Shown: positions 1 to 6,504, counted from the stretch's first letter. The stretch is DNA of 7,569 bases from TH1177 sp042138015 (GCA_042138015.1 JBHIVA010000086.1:1-7569); one strand, 5' to 3'. Numbers and translations: made by a program. The notes: generated by a model not told the origin, from the letters alone.

Positions 1-765
1 AGACTAAGACCAAGAAAGTATAGATAAAGAGAATACAGTACAATAAAAGAAGAGGTTTTATTTCTTTCAAATTTAATTTTATTCATATTATGAATTGAAG
101 TTGAATAGCTATATCTTTTGCTGCTTAACTTAACAGAGCTATATTTTTAATGTATATTTATTAGTAAAGGAGAACTATAAAAGAAATCCGATATCTATGA
201 TCATAGTATGAGAACGATATTATATCATATTGAGATGGTAACCTATTACAAATAGATGGACTCCATTAAGAGAGCAAGTTAAGTATTATCGTACATGATA
301 TAATATATTGTCAAAATTAAAGGCCCTATCCCTGAATAGTTGTTAATTATATATTACATATTGAAAATCTAAACGATAACTATTTAACTCCAGATGTGCA
401 GTAGTTTTCTATTATTCATTTATGAGGAGATATAATGTACAATAATGAATATATTATTAATTATTAATATTAAATTTAATCTAAAAATTTTCTAAATCAT
501 ATATGTTATTTAATACTCCGAATGTATTGATTTACTGTCTTTCATAATAGTCTTCAACTAAAATCGGATTCGGTATATTTTTTTTATAAAATTATATATT
601 TCTGTTACTACGGTGACCTATAATAAATACAAAAAGATTTAGAATTCAATCATTACTCAAAACAAATAGACTGTTTCAGCTAACACTCTGTTATTAAATT
701 AAAATGCTAGTAATTATTTAAATATTCCATATTTTCCTAAAACAATCTATTTATTATATTGATAC
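1..765. other. AT-rich intergenic region, no supportable gene
   Basis: All frames are broken by frequent stops and nothing resembles a known protein. A perfect 12-bp palindrome, CTATGATCATAG, lies at 195-206. A purine-rich GAGGAG sits just before an ATG at 435, but that frame encodes only ten codons (435-467) of low-complexity Asn/Ile/Tyr and is probably chance. The last 50 bases hold the likely promoter of the Nudix gene. Confidence 0.6.
717..724 (+). promoter_or_regulatory. TATA-like box for the Nudix gene
   Basis: TTTAAATA matches the archaeal TATA-box consensus closely. Transcription usually begins about 25 nt downstream of the box centre, here near 745-748, giving a leader of about 20 nt before ATG 766. 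A second AT-rich element at 750-759 would instead place initiation near 778, where a third in-frame ATG lies. No Shine-Dalgarno motif is visible. Inference from sequence only. Confidence 0.4.
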
Positions 766-1242
766 ATGATGATTTATATGAATAATTCAAACCATAAGAT
801 CAAACATAGAAATCCTATTCCGACAATTGACGCTATAATAACTGAAGAGTCAAATAACAATCTGGTTTTGTTAATAAAAAGAAAAAACGATCCCTTTAAA
901 GACCAATTCGCATTACCAGGAGGATATATTAATGATGGTGAGAAAGTAGAAGATGCAGTAAGAAGAGAGGCAGAAGAAGAATTGTCTGTCAAAGTAGAAC
1001 CAATTGATATTTTAGGTGTTTATTCTGATCCTAATCGAGACCCAAGAGGACATATTATGTCTACAGCTTTTATATGTAAAATAATAAACGGCGAGCTAAA
1101 AGCAAACGATGATGCAGCAGACTTGCTATGGGTTGAAATTAATAATTTAGAAAATCTAACACTTGCATTTGATCATCTTAAAATACTAGCTGATTATAAA
1201 ACATGGGTTAAGAATAGAGGTACATACTGGTCTTCAAAATAA
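766..1242 (+). CDS. Nudix hydrolase, probable ADP-ribose pyrophosphatase
   Basis: A 158-residue single-domain Nudix protein, predicted to split ADP-ribose or a related nucleoside diphosphate derivative into AMP plus a phosphorylated sugar in the cytoplasm. The Nudix box spans residues 53-75 (G53, E59, R67-E68, metal-binding E71-E72). The usual Gly near its end is Ser74. The upstream KRKNDPFKDQFALPGG and the downstream SDPNRDPRGH (87-96) are typical of archaeal ADP-ribose pyrophosphatases of the COG1051 group such as Methanocaldococcus MJ1149, and the AFDH motif at 134-137 fits the same group. Length is normal for that family. Three in-frame ATGs (766, 769, 778) compete as start; the residues before the domain are poorly conserved in type, so the start is uncertain by four codons. 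No neighbour is close enough to be co-transcribed. Family assignment is firm; substrate is inferred. Confidence 0.93.
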   Translation: MMIYMNNSNHKIKHRNPIPTIDAIITEESNNNLVLLIKRKNDPFKDQFALPGGYINDGEKVEDAVRREAEEELSVKVEPIDILGVYSDPNRDPRGHIMSTAFICKIINGELKANDDAADLLWVEINNLENLTLAFDHLKILADYKTWVKNRGTYWSSK

Positions 1243-1769
1243 AATATTATAATACTTTATATTATTTATGAAAAAAATGCAAAGGTGAAAGTTCTAATAA
1301 GTTAGATATTTATAAATTAGAATATTCATTTGAAATAGAAAGATCTCAATCTAAGATTATATTCAAAAGATGATACCCAGAAAACCTATTACAGATCTGG
1401 ATAATCAACAATTTCATGGATTATAAGTATAGATACTAATTTTTTTTAAATGTAATGTCTTCTATTTCCTTAATAACCTGATTATCATAGATTAGAAATA
1501 TGAAATTAATATCTAAATCCAATCTTCTTAAGCCAGACTTTACTATCCATGTTATAAGATGAAAATAATTGTAAATAATCAGAAGTATATAATTGGTTCA
1601 AAATATTAATTTATCCATAAGATGCGAAATTTATAAAGGAATTTTTATTATATATGATTTAATATGAAACATTCTAATAAGGAACTTTTAAGGTTTTTAT
1701 TATTTTTAGTATATTAATTGTCTTGGGAAAAATGTAAATTTAAATTAGCTTTAAAATCCATGAAAATAT
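1243..1769. other. AT-rich intergenic region between the Nudix gene and the secreted protein gene
   Basis: No gene is supportable. A run of eight T at 1440-1447 could act in termination of plus-strand transcripts but lies about 200 nt past the Nudix stop. On the minus strand one frame is open for roughly 55 codons, ending at about 1450, without a recognised start or motif. A run of that length is expected by chance at this base composition. Confidence 0.5.
1739..1747 (+). promoter_or_regulatory. TATA-like box for the secreted protein gene
   Basis: TTTAAATTA is centred 27 nt before GTG 1770. This is the spacing expected if transcription begins at the start codon itself (leaderless mRNA), and it supports GTG 1770 as the start. 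No Shine-Dalgarno motif is present in between. Confidence 0.45.
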
Positions 1770-2219
1770 GTGATAAATCAATATAAGATAACTAAAAATT
1801 TCCATATTCATCCAATCATTATTATACTTGTATTATCTCTTTCCTCACCTTTGTCATCATTGTTATTACAAGATATTCATGCTACACATGTTTCTGAACC
1901 CATTTTATCTTTAGAAGAGGGGATAAAATATGAAAATAATGAAACAGTTTCAATAAACGGTTGGGTAAAATATGATAATAAACCAGCACCTGATGTTTTA
2001 GTCTTTTTAACATTAATAAATCCAAATGGAAATGAAATGTTTCAAGACGAAGTTAGAAGTAATTCCAATGGCAATTTTACTTCAATTATCAATTTACAAG
2101 ATAATAATATAACAAATGGTGGAACATTTACAATCTCAGCTGAGAGTCAATGTAGAGATGAACATAGAAATATTTGTAACAACAACAGTACTTCAAGAAC
2201 TTTAATAATACTAAATTAA
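1770..2219 (+). CDS. Small secreted protein, Ig-like/beta-sandwich type, unknown function
   Basis: 149 residues, not matched to a named family. Residues 10-33 form a hydrophobic signal-peptide core, with a plausible cleavage after the Ile-His-Ala at 36-38. The mature part looks like one beta-sandwich: ETVSINGWVKYDNKPAPDV (58-76), a strand with INPNG (83-87), then alternating strands to TFTISAES (119-126). This pattern resembles macroglobulin/Ig-like domains that archaea and bacteria carry on exported proteins. C128 and C136 could form a disulphide in a short C-terminal loop. Several N-glycosylation sequons are present (N57, N102, N113, N139), fitting an exported archaeal protein. The start is GTG: an in-frame stop lies just upstream at 1761-1763, the next internal Met is residue 90, and the TATA spacing agrees. 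Export is well supported; function is unknown. Confidence 0.78.
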   Translation: MINQYKITKNFHIHPIIIILVLSLSSPLSSLLLQDIHATHVSEPILSLEEGIKYENNETVSINGWVKYDNKPAPDVLVFLTLINPNGNEMFQDEVRSNSNGNFTSIINLQDNNITNGGTFTISAESQCRDEHRNICNNNSTSRTLIILN

Positions 2220-2286
2220 GATTAAAAAGTAAATAACTCATTCTTTCATTCACAGTCATTTTTATTTATTATACATAATTTACACA

Positions 2287-2329
2287 TCAAATTAATTTGA
2301 TAATTTAAAATCTTGCATTTGAGATTTTA
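2287..2329. repeat. Perfect 14-bp palindrome next to an 8-bp-stem hairpin
   Basis: TCAAATTAATTTGA (2287-2300) is its own reverse complement. Six bases later TAAAATCT and AGATTTTA (2306-2313 and 2322-2329) form an 8-bp stem with an 8-base loop, followed by T-rich sequence. It lies 67 nt after the secreted-protein stop and could help terminate that transcript. It could also be a protein-binding site, or chance in AT-rich DNA. Confidence 0.4.
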
Positions 2330-2446
2330 TTTTCTTACATTATTGAAAATAGTGTATATATTATCTTCTATGGCGATATACGTAATTTTTTTTAATTCGA
2401 TCTTCAAATATAATAGAGAATTTCAATAAAATAAACAATTATCATT

Positions 2447-2968
2447 TTATATGTTTACACATACATTTGTTAATGCATTAGAATATGCTTTCGTAACAGA
2501 AGCATTGTTCACTTTATCAAGATTTTCATTCTCCTCAGAAAAATTAACATATTTTTTGAAAAGTGTGAATACTTTGTTAGCTTAGATACATATTCTTTCT
2601 GTATATTTATGTCAGCTTTTGTACCTCCTCTTTCAATCGCTAGAAACGTAAGCATCAAAATCGTAGTCTAAAATCTTATCATAAGATCTCATCAAAGCAG
2701 ACACTTCCGGTTTCGCAGCAAGATATTTACATGGTACACATCTAGAGCTAGTTGATCTACTGCCATAAGGACTTTTTGTTCTGGAATCTATGAAAATGTT
2801 AGCTTTTTGATGTTACTCTCTAGGATATATCAAACATACCATTTTATTTCCAACTATCAGAATAGTGTTATCTACAAATGTTGTTGGAATAGGTCGTTCA
2901 GGGTCATTATCTGTTTTTAGAATATCCGCTTACCAAATAGCTCTATTCATATCACTTATGAAAAGTAC
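2447..2968 (-). pseudogene. Decayed metallo-beta-lactamase-fold hydrolase, C-terminal part
   Basis: Read on the minus strand, this stretch gives one protein-like sequence only if the frame is switched repeatedly. Frame 1 from 2950 reads MNRAIW, a TAA at 2930-2932, then ADILKTDNDPERPIPTTFVD and on to LIYPRE, a TAA at 2813-2815 and HQKANIFI. Frame 2 (2787-2743) reads IPEQKVLMAVDQLAL. Frame 1 resumes with CVPCKYLAAKPEVSALM through YDFDAYVSSD and a TGA at 2633-2635. Frame 2 gives GTKADINIQKEYVSKL (from 2625). Frame 1 returns at 2554 with KYVNFSEENENLDKVNN and ends with TAA at 2447-2449. The order matches the second half of a metallo-beta-lactamase-fold enzyme: a His-containing GHQKAN-like motif, the AVDQ Asp motif, and a segment where such proteins usually have SGH (here SSD). 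The N-terminal HxHxDH half is absent. Family assignment is from memory of related proteins; the broken state is directly visible. Confidence 0.85.
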
Positions 2969-3007
2969 CTATACAATTATCATTGCATTTTAAAAATTAA
3001 TTAATAA

Positions 3008-3016
3008 TATTTAATA
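3008..3016 (+). promoter_or_regulatory. TATA-like box for the coiled-coil gene
   Basis: TATTTAATA is centred about 29 nt before ATG 3041, consistent with a leaderless or nearly leaderless transcript. No ribosome binding site separates it from the start codon. Confidence 0.45.
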
Positions 3017-3040
3017 GCAACTTTTTGTTTTTGAATAAAC

Positions 3041-3364
3041 ATGATTGATACATTTTATAATTGGCAAAAGGAATTCTGGAATAGATTGAATAAACAAATG
3101 CAAGAAAATTTTGAAAAACAAATGGAATTCACAGAACAACAGGCAAAACAACAAATGGATCTTATGTCTAAACAAATGGAAAAACAAATGGAATTTATGA
3201 ATAAACAGACCGAAAAACAAATGGAATTTACAGAACAACAAGCACAAAAATCTTTAGAATCTGCTATGAAAAATGCGGAGGATTATCTTAATCAACATAA
3301 TCCAACCTTAGCAATGTATGAATTTGGACTTGCAAGACTTTATAAGAATTTTTCGAGAAAATGA
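3041..3364 (+). CDS. Small coiled-coil protein with 11-residue (hendecad) repeats
   Basis: 107 residues, no recognised enzyme domain, no signal peptide or membrane segment, so probably cytoplasmic. An aromatic N-terminus (MIDTFYNWQKEFWNR) leads into a long Gln/Glu/Lys/Met-rich helix. The helix is built from six consecutive 11-residue units, residues 15-80. KQMEF or its variant QQMDL recurs at residues 26, 37, 48 and 59, exactly 11 apart. Hendecads favour straight or slightly right-handed coiled coils, so the protein probably oligomerises or binds a partner helix. A helical tail with NPTLAMYEFGLARLYKNF follows. The aromatic head plus helix vaguely recalls PhaE-type subunits of polyhydroxyalkanoate synthase, but no PhaC gene is present and this is a weak guess. 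ATG with a well-placed TATA box supports the start. Genuine coding is supported by the helical periodicity; function is unknown. Confidence 0.78.
   Translation: MIDTFYNWQKEFWNRLNKQMQENFEKQMEFTEQQAKQQMDLMSKQMEKQMEFMNKQTEKQMEFTEQQAQKSLESAMKNAEDYLNQHNPTLAMYEFGLARLYKNFSRK
3083..3280 (+). repeat. Six tandem 33-bp coding repeats
   Basis: Six units of 33 bp begin at 3083, 3116, 3149, 3182, 3215 and 3248 and encode the hendecads of the coiled-coil protein. Copies starting at 3116 and 3215 are the most alike, differing at only a few bases over the first 25, which points to duplication or conversion between units. The first and last units are strongly diverged. Confidence 0.65.
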
Positions 3365-3368
3365 ATAT

Positions 3369-3384
3369 TCCTTTTATTTTTATT
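3369..3384 (+). terminator. T-rich possible terminator after the coiled-coil gene
   Basis: CCTTTTATTTTTATT follows the stop codon by a few bases. Archaeal RNA polymerase terminates at T-rich tracts in the non-template strand without needing a hairpin, so this is a plausible but unproven site. Confidence 0.3.
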
Positions 3385-3581
3385 AATATAAAATAATTAT
3401 TCGATTCACAAAAACAATATTTACAGATTTAGGATAAATTTTTAAAAATTATCCATTATTTTATGACATTGGACCCTTATCAATATTATCACATTTGTAA
3501 TCTATATTTGATAAAAATTACTGATATTATCTGTAAAGTTATTGCTTGTTAAATTACTATTTTATAGAATTATTACATCCT

Positions 3582-4586
3582 CTATTTAATATTATTTTTC
3601 TTTAATATCTGCAATATCTCTTTTTTCCAATTGTTCTTTTCTTTTTCTTGTTGTGACAAGTCATTCCATTTATCATATGCCTTATTATATATGGTAGCCC
3701 AATCTTGACAACTAGCATCTTGTTCAGCAATTTGTTTATCCAATAGTGTATTTTTAGAATTAGCTATAGTCGTCAGCATCGTTTGTTCTTGTTTTTCTTC
3801 CTTTTCTTCTTTAATCTGTAATTCCTTTGCATTGAATATTTTTGATAAATATTCTTTATTTTCTTGATTAACTAAATAGTTGCGTATTACTGGATTGTCT
3901 ATATCACGCCAAATTATTAATCCATCAACGTAATTTGATGCTATAGATAAAGTAGCTTGTATAAGACGTTCGGTGGGAGGATTATAGCCTTGTCTAGAAT
4001 AGTTATATGTCATAATCGGATATACTACATATTTGATAGGCTTTTCAAAAATTTCATTAAATATAGTCAATTCCTTGCTTAAAAGAGATACATTGTAATA
4101 ACATCCACTTGCTATTACCAATCCATTTGTAAAATCATCATATTTTGTAGCTACTATGTCCGTTCCTATGCCTTCAAAATATGTAGTTGGATAAAATTTT
4201 ATATCTTTGTCTTTATCCTCAAGTGCTTTCCTCAGATTAGAATATTCCATAAAATCAATATTATTTACAAATTTTGTATCATTTCTTGTACTTATCCAAT
4301 TAAAATCATCTATCGTAAATCCCTCAAATGACCTTGAATATTTCCTTTCTAAAGAATTAAAAAATTTTATCCAACCTTTCCAATCATAATTTGTCTCAGA
4401 ATTCCCTTCTGAAGGAGGACGCAGAATAATTATTATTTTTAGATTGGTTTTCTTGACAGCTTTAAGTAATTCTTCAAGTAATTTTGTGGATTGTGAGTCA
4501 TCAAAGTTATTCATAGAAAAGTAATATTCATCAAAGCCTCGTGTAAGAAGAGTATCTATAGAATTTTTTTGCTCTTCTCCTTTCAA
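3582..4586 (-). CDS. Putative TIM-barrel glycosidase-like protein with coiled C-terminal tail (5' end doubtful)
   Basis: 334 residues from a TTG start; no family firmly recognised. Strand-like hydrophobic segments alternate with amphipathic helices as in a (beta/alpha)8 barrel: KIIIILRPP (50-58), GFTIDDF (89-95), IKFYPTTYF (129-137), GLVIASGCYY (155-164), KYVVYPIMTY (185-194), DGLIIWRDID (221-230). Carboxylates at strand ends (D93, D94, D228, D230) would suit a glycoside-hydrolase-like site; catalysis is inference. Residues 255-334 are Lys/Glu/Gln-rich and probably helical. The TTG start is suspect: the same frame is open for 39 more codons upstream (to 4703) and reads HHLIIGAWVPL, which looks like the missing first strand, yet that extension has no ATG, GTG or TTG. 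Further upstream, past two TAA codons in the same frame, lies a signal-like ORF, so this may be the body of a broken exported protein. A TATA-like CTAAATAATA lies 20-27 nt before the TTG, so a late start cannot be excluded. Confidence 0.72.
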   Translation of the reverse strand: MKGEEQKNSIDTLLTRGFDEYYFSMNNFDDSQSTKLLEELLKAVKKTNLKIIIILRPPSEGNSETNYDWKGWIKFFNSLERKYSRSFEGFTIDDFNWISTRNDTKFVNNIDFMEYSNLRKALEDKDKDIKFYPTTYFEGIGTDIVATKYDDFTNGLVIASGCYYNVSLLSKELTIFNEIFEKPIKYVVYPIMTYNYSRQGYNPPTERLIQATLSIASNYVDGLIIWRDIDNPVIRNYLVNQENKEYLSKIFNAKELQIKEEKEEKQEQTMLTTIANSKNTLLDKQIAEQDASCQDWATIYNKAYDKWNDLSQQEKEKNNWKKEILQILKKNNIK

Positions 4587-4698
4587 ATATTGTATATTAA
4601 GACTATTATTTAGAGGAACCCATGCACCAATGATAAGGTGATGATTAGTAATATTTTTATTTATGGAAATAGTTTGATTAGTGCTGTCGCTATTATTT

Positions 4699-4711
4699 AT
4701 ATTTTAAATAT
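4699..4711 (-). promoter_or_regulatory. TATA-like box inside the stop-containing linker
   Basis: Minus-strand ATATTTAAAATAT resembles an archaeal TATA box and overlaps one of the two in-frame TAA codons. It would place transcription start near 4680, within the open extension of the 3582-4586 gene. This is the main alternative to reading the linker as a mutated coding region. No standard start codon follows until TTG 4586. Confidence 0.25.
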
Positions 4712-4928
4712 TAATTTATGCATTTATATTTTTTATCAAATAATAATAGTTATTATATATATAAGATGATAAGAATGATAACTGTAAATTATTTGAAACA
4801 AAATCAATTATAGAAAATAGAAATATATTATAATAATGAGAAATATATGAATGAACAAACCAACTAAAACTTGAAATTATCAATAAAGATAATAAGATCA
4901 TTAAAAAATTATTAATAACAAACAACAA
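4704..4928 (-). pseudogene. Probable detached N-terminus (signal/membrane anchor) of the TIM-barrel gene
   Basis: A 70-codon ORF (4928-4716, TTG start; ATG also at codon 10) encodes a very hydrophobic segment, MILLSLLIISSFSWF, like a signal peptide or membrane anchor. A Ser/Tyr/Asn-rich stretch follows, ending in TAA at 4716-4718. After three codons a second TAA follows at 4704-4706, and then the same reading frame runs without interruption into the 334-residue protein. The two starts, 4928 and 4586, are exactly 114 codons apart. The simplest reading is one exported protein of about 440 codons interrupted by two nonsense codons. Alternatives are that the upstream ORF is chance (it is rich in AT-only codons), that it is a separate small membrane protein, or that the stops are sequencing errors. 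In-frame continuity alone has a one-in-three probability by chance. Confidence 0.4.
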
Positions 4929-5012
4929 GAGATATTTGTTATTATCTTGATATATATTAATTGTTTAAACTACTTAACAACGACCAATAACAATTATACT
5001 AAATTTTTGGTG

Positions 5013-5099
5013 ATGGATACTAGATACAAAGTAGCAGAACCTATCACCAGGATGATTTTACTAAGTCCAATTACTGGTTCCATTCCCATTTATATTTAG
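5013..5099 (+). CDS. Possible 28-residue small protein
   Basis: ATG 5013 opens a frame ending at TAG 5097-5099, directly preceded by an in-frame GTG. The peptide starts MDTRYKVAEPITRMILLSPI and ends with a hydrophobic GSIPIYI. Its composition is more varied and less AT-driven than the surrounding frames, which is the only reason to list it. AT-rich elements lie upstream but none is at a clearly diagnostic distance. It may instead be the N-terminus of a lost membrane protein. Not recognised. Confidence 0.2.
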   Translation: MDTRYKVAEPITRMILLSPITGSIPIYI

Positions 5100-5675
5100 T
5101 TTTATTTTATTTTTAAATGATCAAATCATTGAAAAAGTTATCTTTTGTTCTGTTATAACTATTCTTATTTTTAAAAGATGTTATTCTTAACATCCAATTT
5201 ACAAAGCCTAAAATTATATTTTTAAAGAAATATTCTAATTAGATGTAGGAAATTTTTTTGCTATTCTAATGAGTATAAAAATATAAGTTGAGGAGTAACA
5301 CAATTCAATATCCGTACAATAGGATTGATAATAGGAATACCTAGGAGCACTTTCTTTTATTGGACTCGCCTGTAGGTTGTATTAGACTATAATACTAGGG
5401 AATAACAAAATAAAATAACCTAAATCTGTCTTAAAACATCTGTAGGCTTTTGTTGTATCTTCCTCTATCTAAATTAATCTAAAGAATTTATAAGATTAGA
5501 AATTATGTTTTAAGAATATTTTTTATATCAAATTTAACAGATAATTCAAATTCCAATTAATTATGTCATTACAAAAAGAGATAAGCAAATCACAAAGGAA
5601 TTGTATGTGAGCCATTTCCATCATCTTATCATCCTGTTGAATATAATATGTAGATAATATTCATTAAATTCTTAA

Positions 5676-5921
5676 TTATTTTTTAGGCGTTGAAATTATT
5701 TCGAAAAATGCGATATTAACTTTTTTTAGCTTAATTCCAAAATAGAGGTTAATTTTCTTTAATTCTTCTTTGAAAAATAATAAGTTTTTATATTTTATTT
5801 TTATGTCCATCACTTGATCAATTCGATCTAAATGCTTATAATTCTGATTTCCACCAATAAATACTAATGAGATGGAAGCAATAGAGTTCTCCTTCCTAAA
5901 AGATTCTTTACTCCTACAATG
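5676..5921 (-). other. 81-codon open stretch, possible gene remnant
   Basis: Between TAA 5922-5924 and TAA 5676-5678 the minus strand is open for 81 codons. It reads a Ser/Ile start (SIASISLVFIGGNQNYKHLD from 5885) and then a Lys/Leu/Phe-rich helix-like part ending in STPKK. There is no ATG, GTG or TTG before codon 38 or so (GTG then ATG in the VMDIK segment), so it cannot be translated whole from a standard start. It could be the 3' part of a truncated gene. At this base composition one such run in the window is not surprising. Confidence 0.25.
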
Positions 5922-5945
5922 TTATTGTGAAAATTTTTTCAAATT

Positions 5946-5953
5946 TTTATTAT
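5946..5953 (+). promoter_or_regulatory. TATA-like box for the DsrE-like gene
   Basis: TTTATTAT, centred about 30 nt before GTG 5980, would give a very short or absent leader. A second AT-rich element at 5971-5979 would suit initiation at the in-frame TTG 6001 instead. No Shine-Dalgarno motif is present before either codon. Confidence 0.3.
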
Positions 5954-5979
5954 CTTTATTTCGGGAATACTAAAATAAA

Positions 5980-6459
5980 GTGACGTATGCTTATTTTGTT
6001 TTGAAAAAATATTCTCTGATTTTATTATCTAGTACTTTAGTTATAGGAATGTCTTTCCTCTCAAATGTCTATGGACAGGACGTACAAAATGATATTTCGA
6101 AAACCATTTCCAAAAATGCAAATCAAATCGTATATCATTTAACTAATAATGATCCTTGGAGGGCTTCTATATCTATATCAGACGCAACTAACTTAAAGAA
6201 TTTAGGGTATAATGTTACTCTTCTTCTTAGCATAGAAGGAGTGCAAGTTGGTGTAAAAAATCCTCATCAGCATTTGAATCTTGATAACGTGGTGGCAAAT
6301 GTTACTAATTTTATTAAGGATGGAGGTAAAGTTGTAGTATGTGGTATATGCTTAAGAGTAGCTGGATTTGAACCAAATGAAATAATTGATGGAGCAATAA
6401 TAGGAAGTGATCAAATAACGGCTAAATTATTTACTAATGCTACAGTAGTTACCTATTGA
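5980..6459 (+). CDS. Secreted DsrE/DsrF-like family protein
   Basis: 159 residues with an N-terminal signal peptide (charged KK at 9-10, hydrophobic 12-28, likely cleavage after the Val-Tyr-Gly at 30-32) and a small alpha/beta domain of DsrE/YchN type. The domain shows a first strand QIVYHLTNNDPW (49-60), an alternation of helix and strand through YNVTLLLSIEGVQV (77-90), then KVVVCGICLRVAGF (117-130). That last strand ends in Cys121-Gly-Ile-Cys124, at the position of the conserved cysteines of DsrE proteins. In sulphur metabolism DsrE-type proteins carry persulphide sulphur. The two-Cys CGxC form outside the membrane could instead act as a thiol/disulphide or sulphur relay, but no sulphur-oxidation genes are nearby, so the role is unknown. 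Start: GTG 5980 follows an in-frame TAA at 5971-5973. TTG 6001 would give MKKYSLILLS, a more typical signal start. The gene stands alone. Confidence 0.86.
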   Translation: MTYAYFVLKKYSLILLSSTLVIGMSFLSNVYGQDVQNDISKTISKNANQIVYHLTNNDPWRASISISDATNLKNLGYNVTLLLSIEGVQVGVKNPHQHLNLDNVVANVTNFIKDGGKVVVCGICLRVAGFEPNEIIDGAIIGSDQITAKLFTNATVVTY

Positions 6460-6498
6460 ATAACTTTTGTATAATCAAACAGGATGCCTTTCAATCTA

Positions 6499-6504
6499 TT
6501 TTTT
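6499..6504 (+). terminator. T-tract, possible terminator of the DsrE-like gene
   Basis: Six consecutive T, about 40 nt past the stop codon and in a T-rich context, fit intrinsic archaeal termination. There is no hairpin. Weak evidence only. Confidence 0.3.

Larger units (their letters stand above)
4929..5979. other. 1-kb AT-rich intergenic region with weak ORF remnants
   Basis: No convincing gene. It holds a 28-codon ORF (5013-5099, +), small inverted repeats at 5116-5130 (AATGAT/ATCATT, 3-base loop) and 5177-5194 (GATGTT/AACATC, 6-base loop), and an 81-codon open stretch on the minus strand (5676-5921). Around 5301-5372 the plus strand reads a short hydrophobic segment (RTIGLIIGIP) broken by TAG. 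It could be a membrane-protein remnant but is too short to assign. Confidence 0.5.

Noticed and set aside
1..27. Open frame from the left edge reading RLRPRKYR then TAA
   Set aside because: Eight basic codons are too few to claim the tail of a gene from outside the window.
435..467. Ten-codon ORF preceded by GAGGAG
   Set aside because: Good-looking ribosome binding site, but the peptide is tiny and low-complexity, and the main genes of this window do not use such sites.
774..992. 72-codon minus-strand ORF opposite the Nudix gene
   Set aside because: It lies wholly within the Nudix gene, whose motifs are unmistakable; it is an antisense shadow.
1450..1620. Minus-strand open stretch of about 55 codons ending in EIEDITFKKN
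   Set aside because: No start codon context and no recognisable family; this length is expected by chance at this base composition.
3011..3247. 78-codon minus-strand ORF rich in Phe, Leu and His
   Set aside because: It is the antisense of the 33-bp coiled-coil repeats; its own repetitiveness follows from them.
4207..4389. 60-codon plus-strand ORF
   Set aside because: Antisense shadow inside the TIM-barrel-like gene, with no start signal.
5301..5372. Hydrophobic segment RTIGLIIGIP followed by a TAG, suggestive of a membrane-protein remnant
   Set aside because: About 24 codons with no motif; hydrophobic chance peptides are common in AT-rich DNA.
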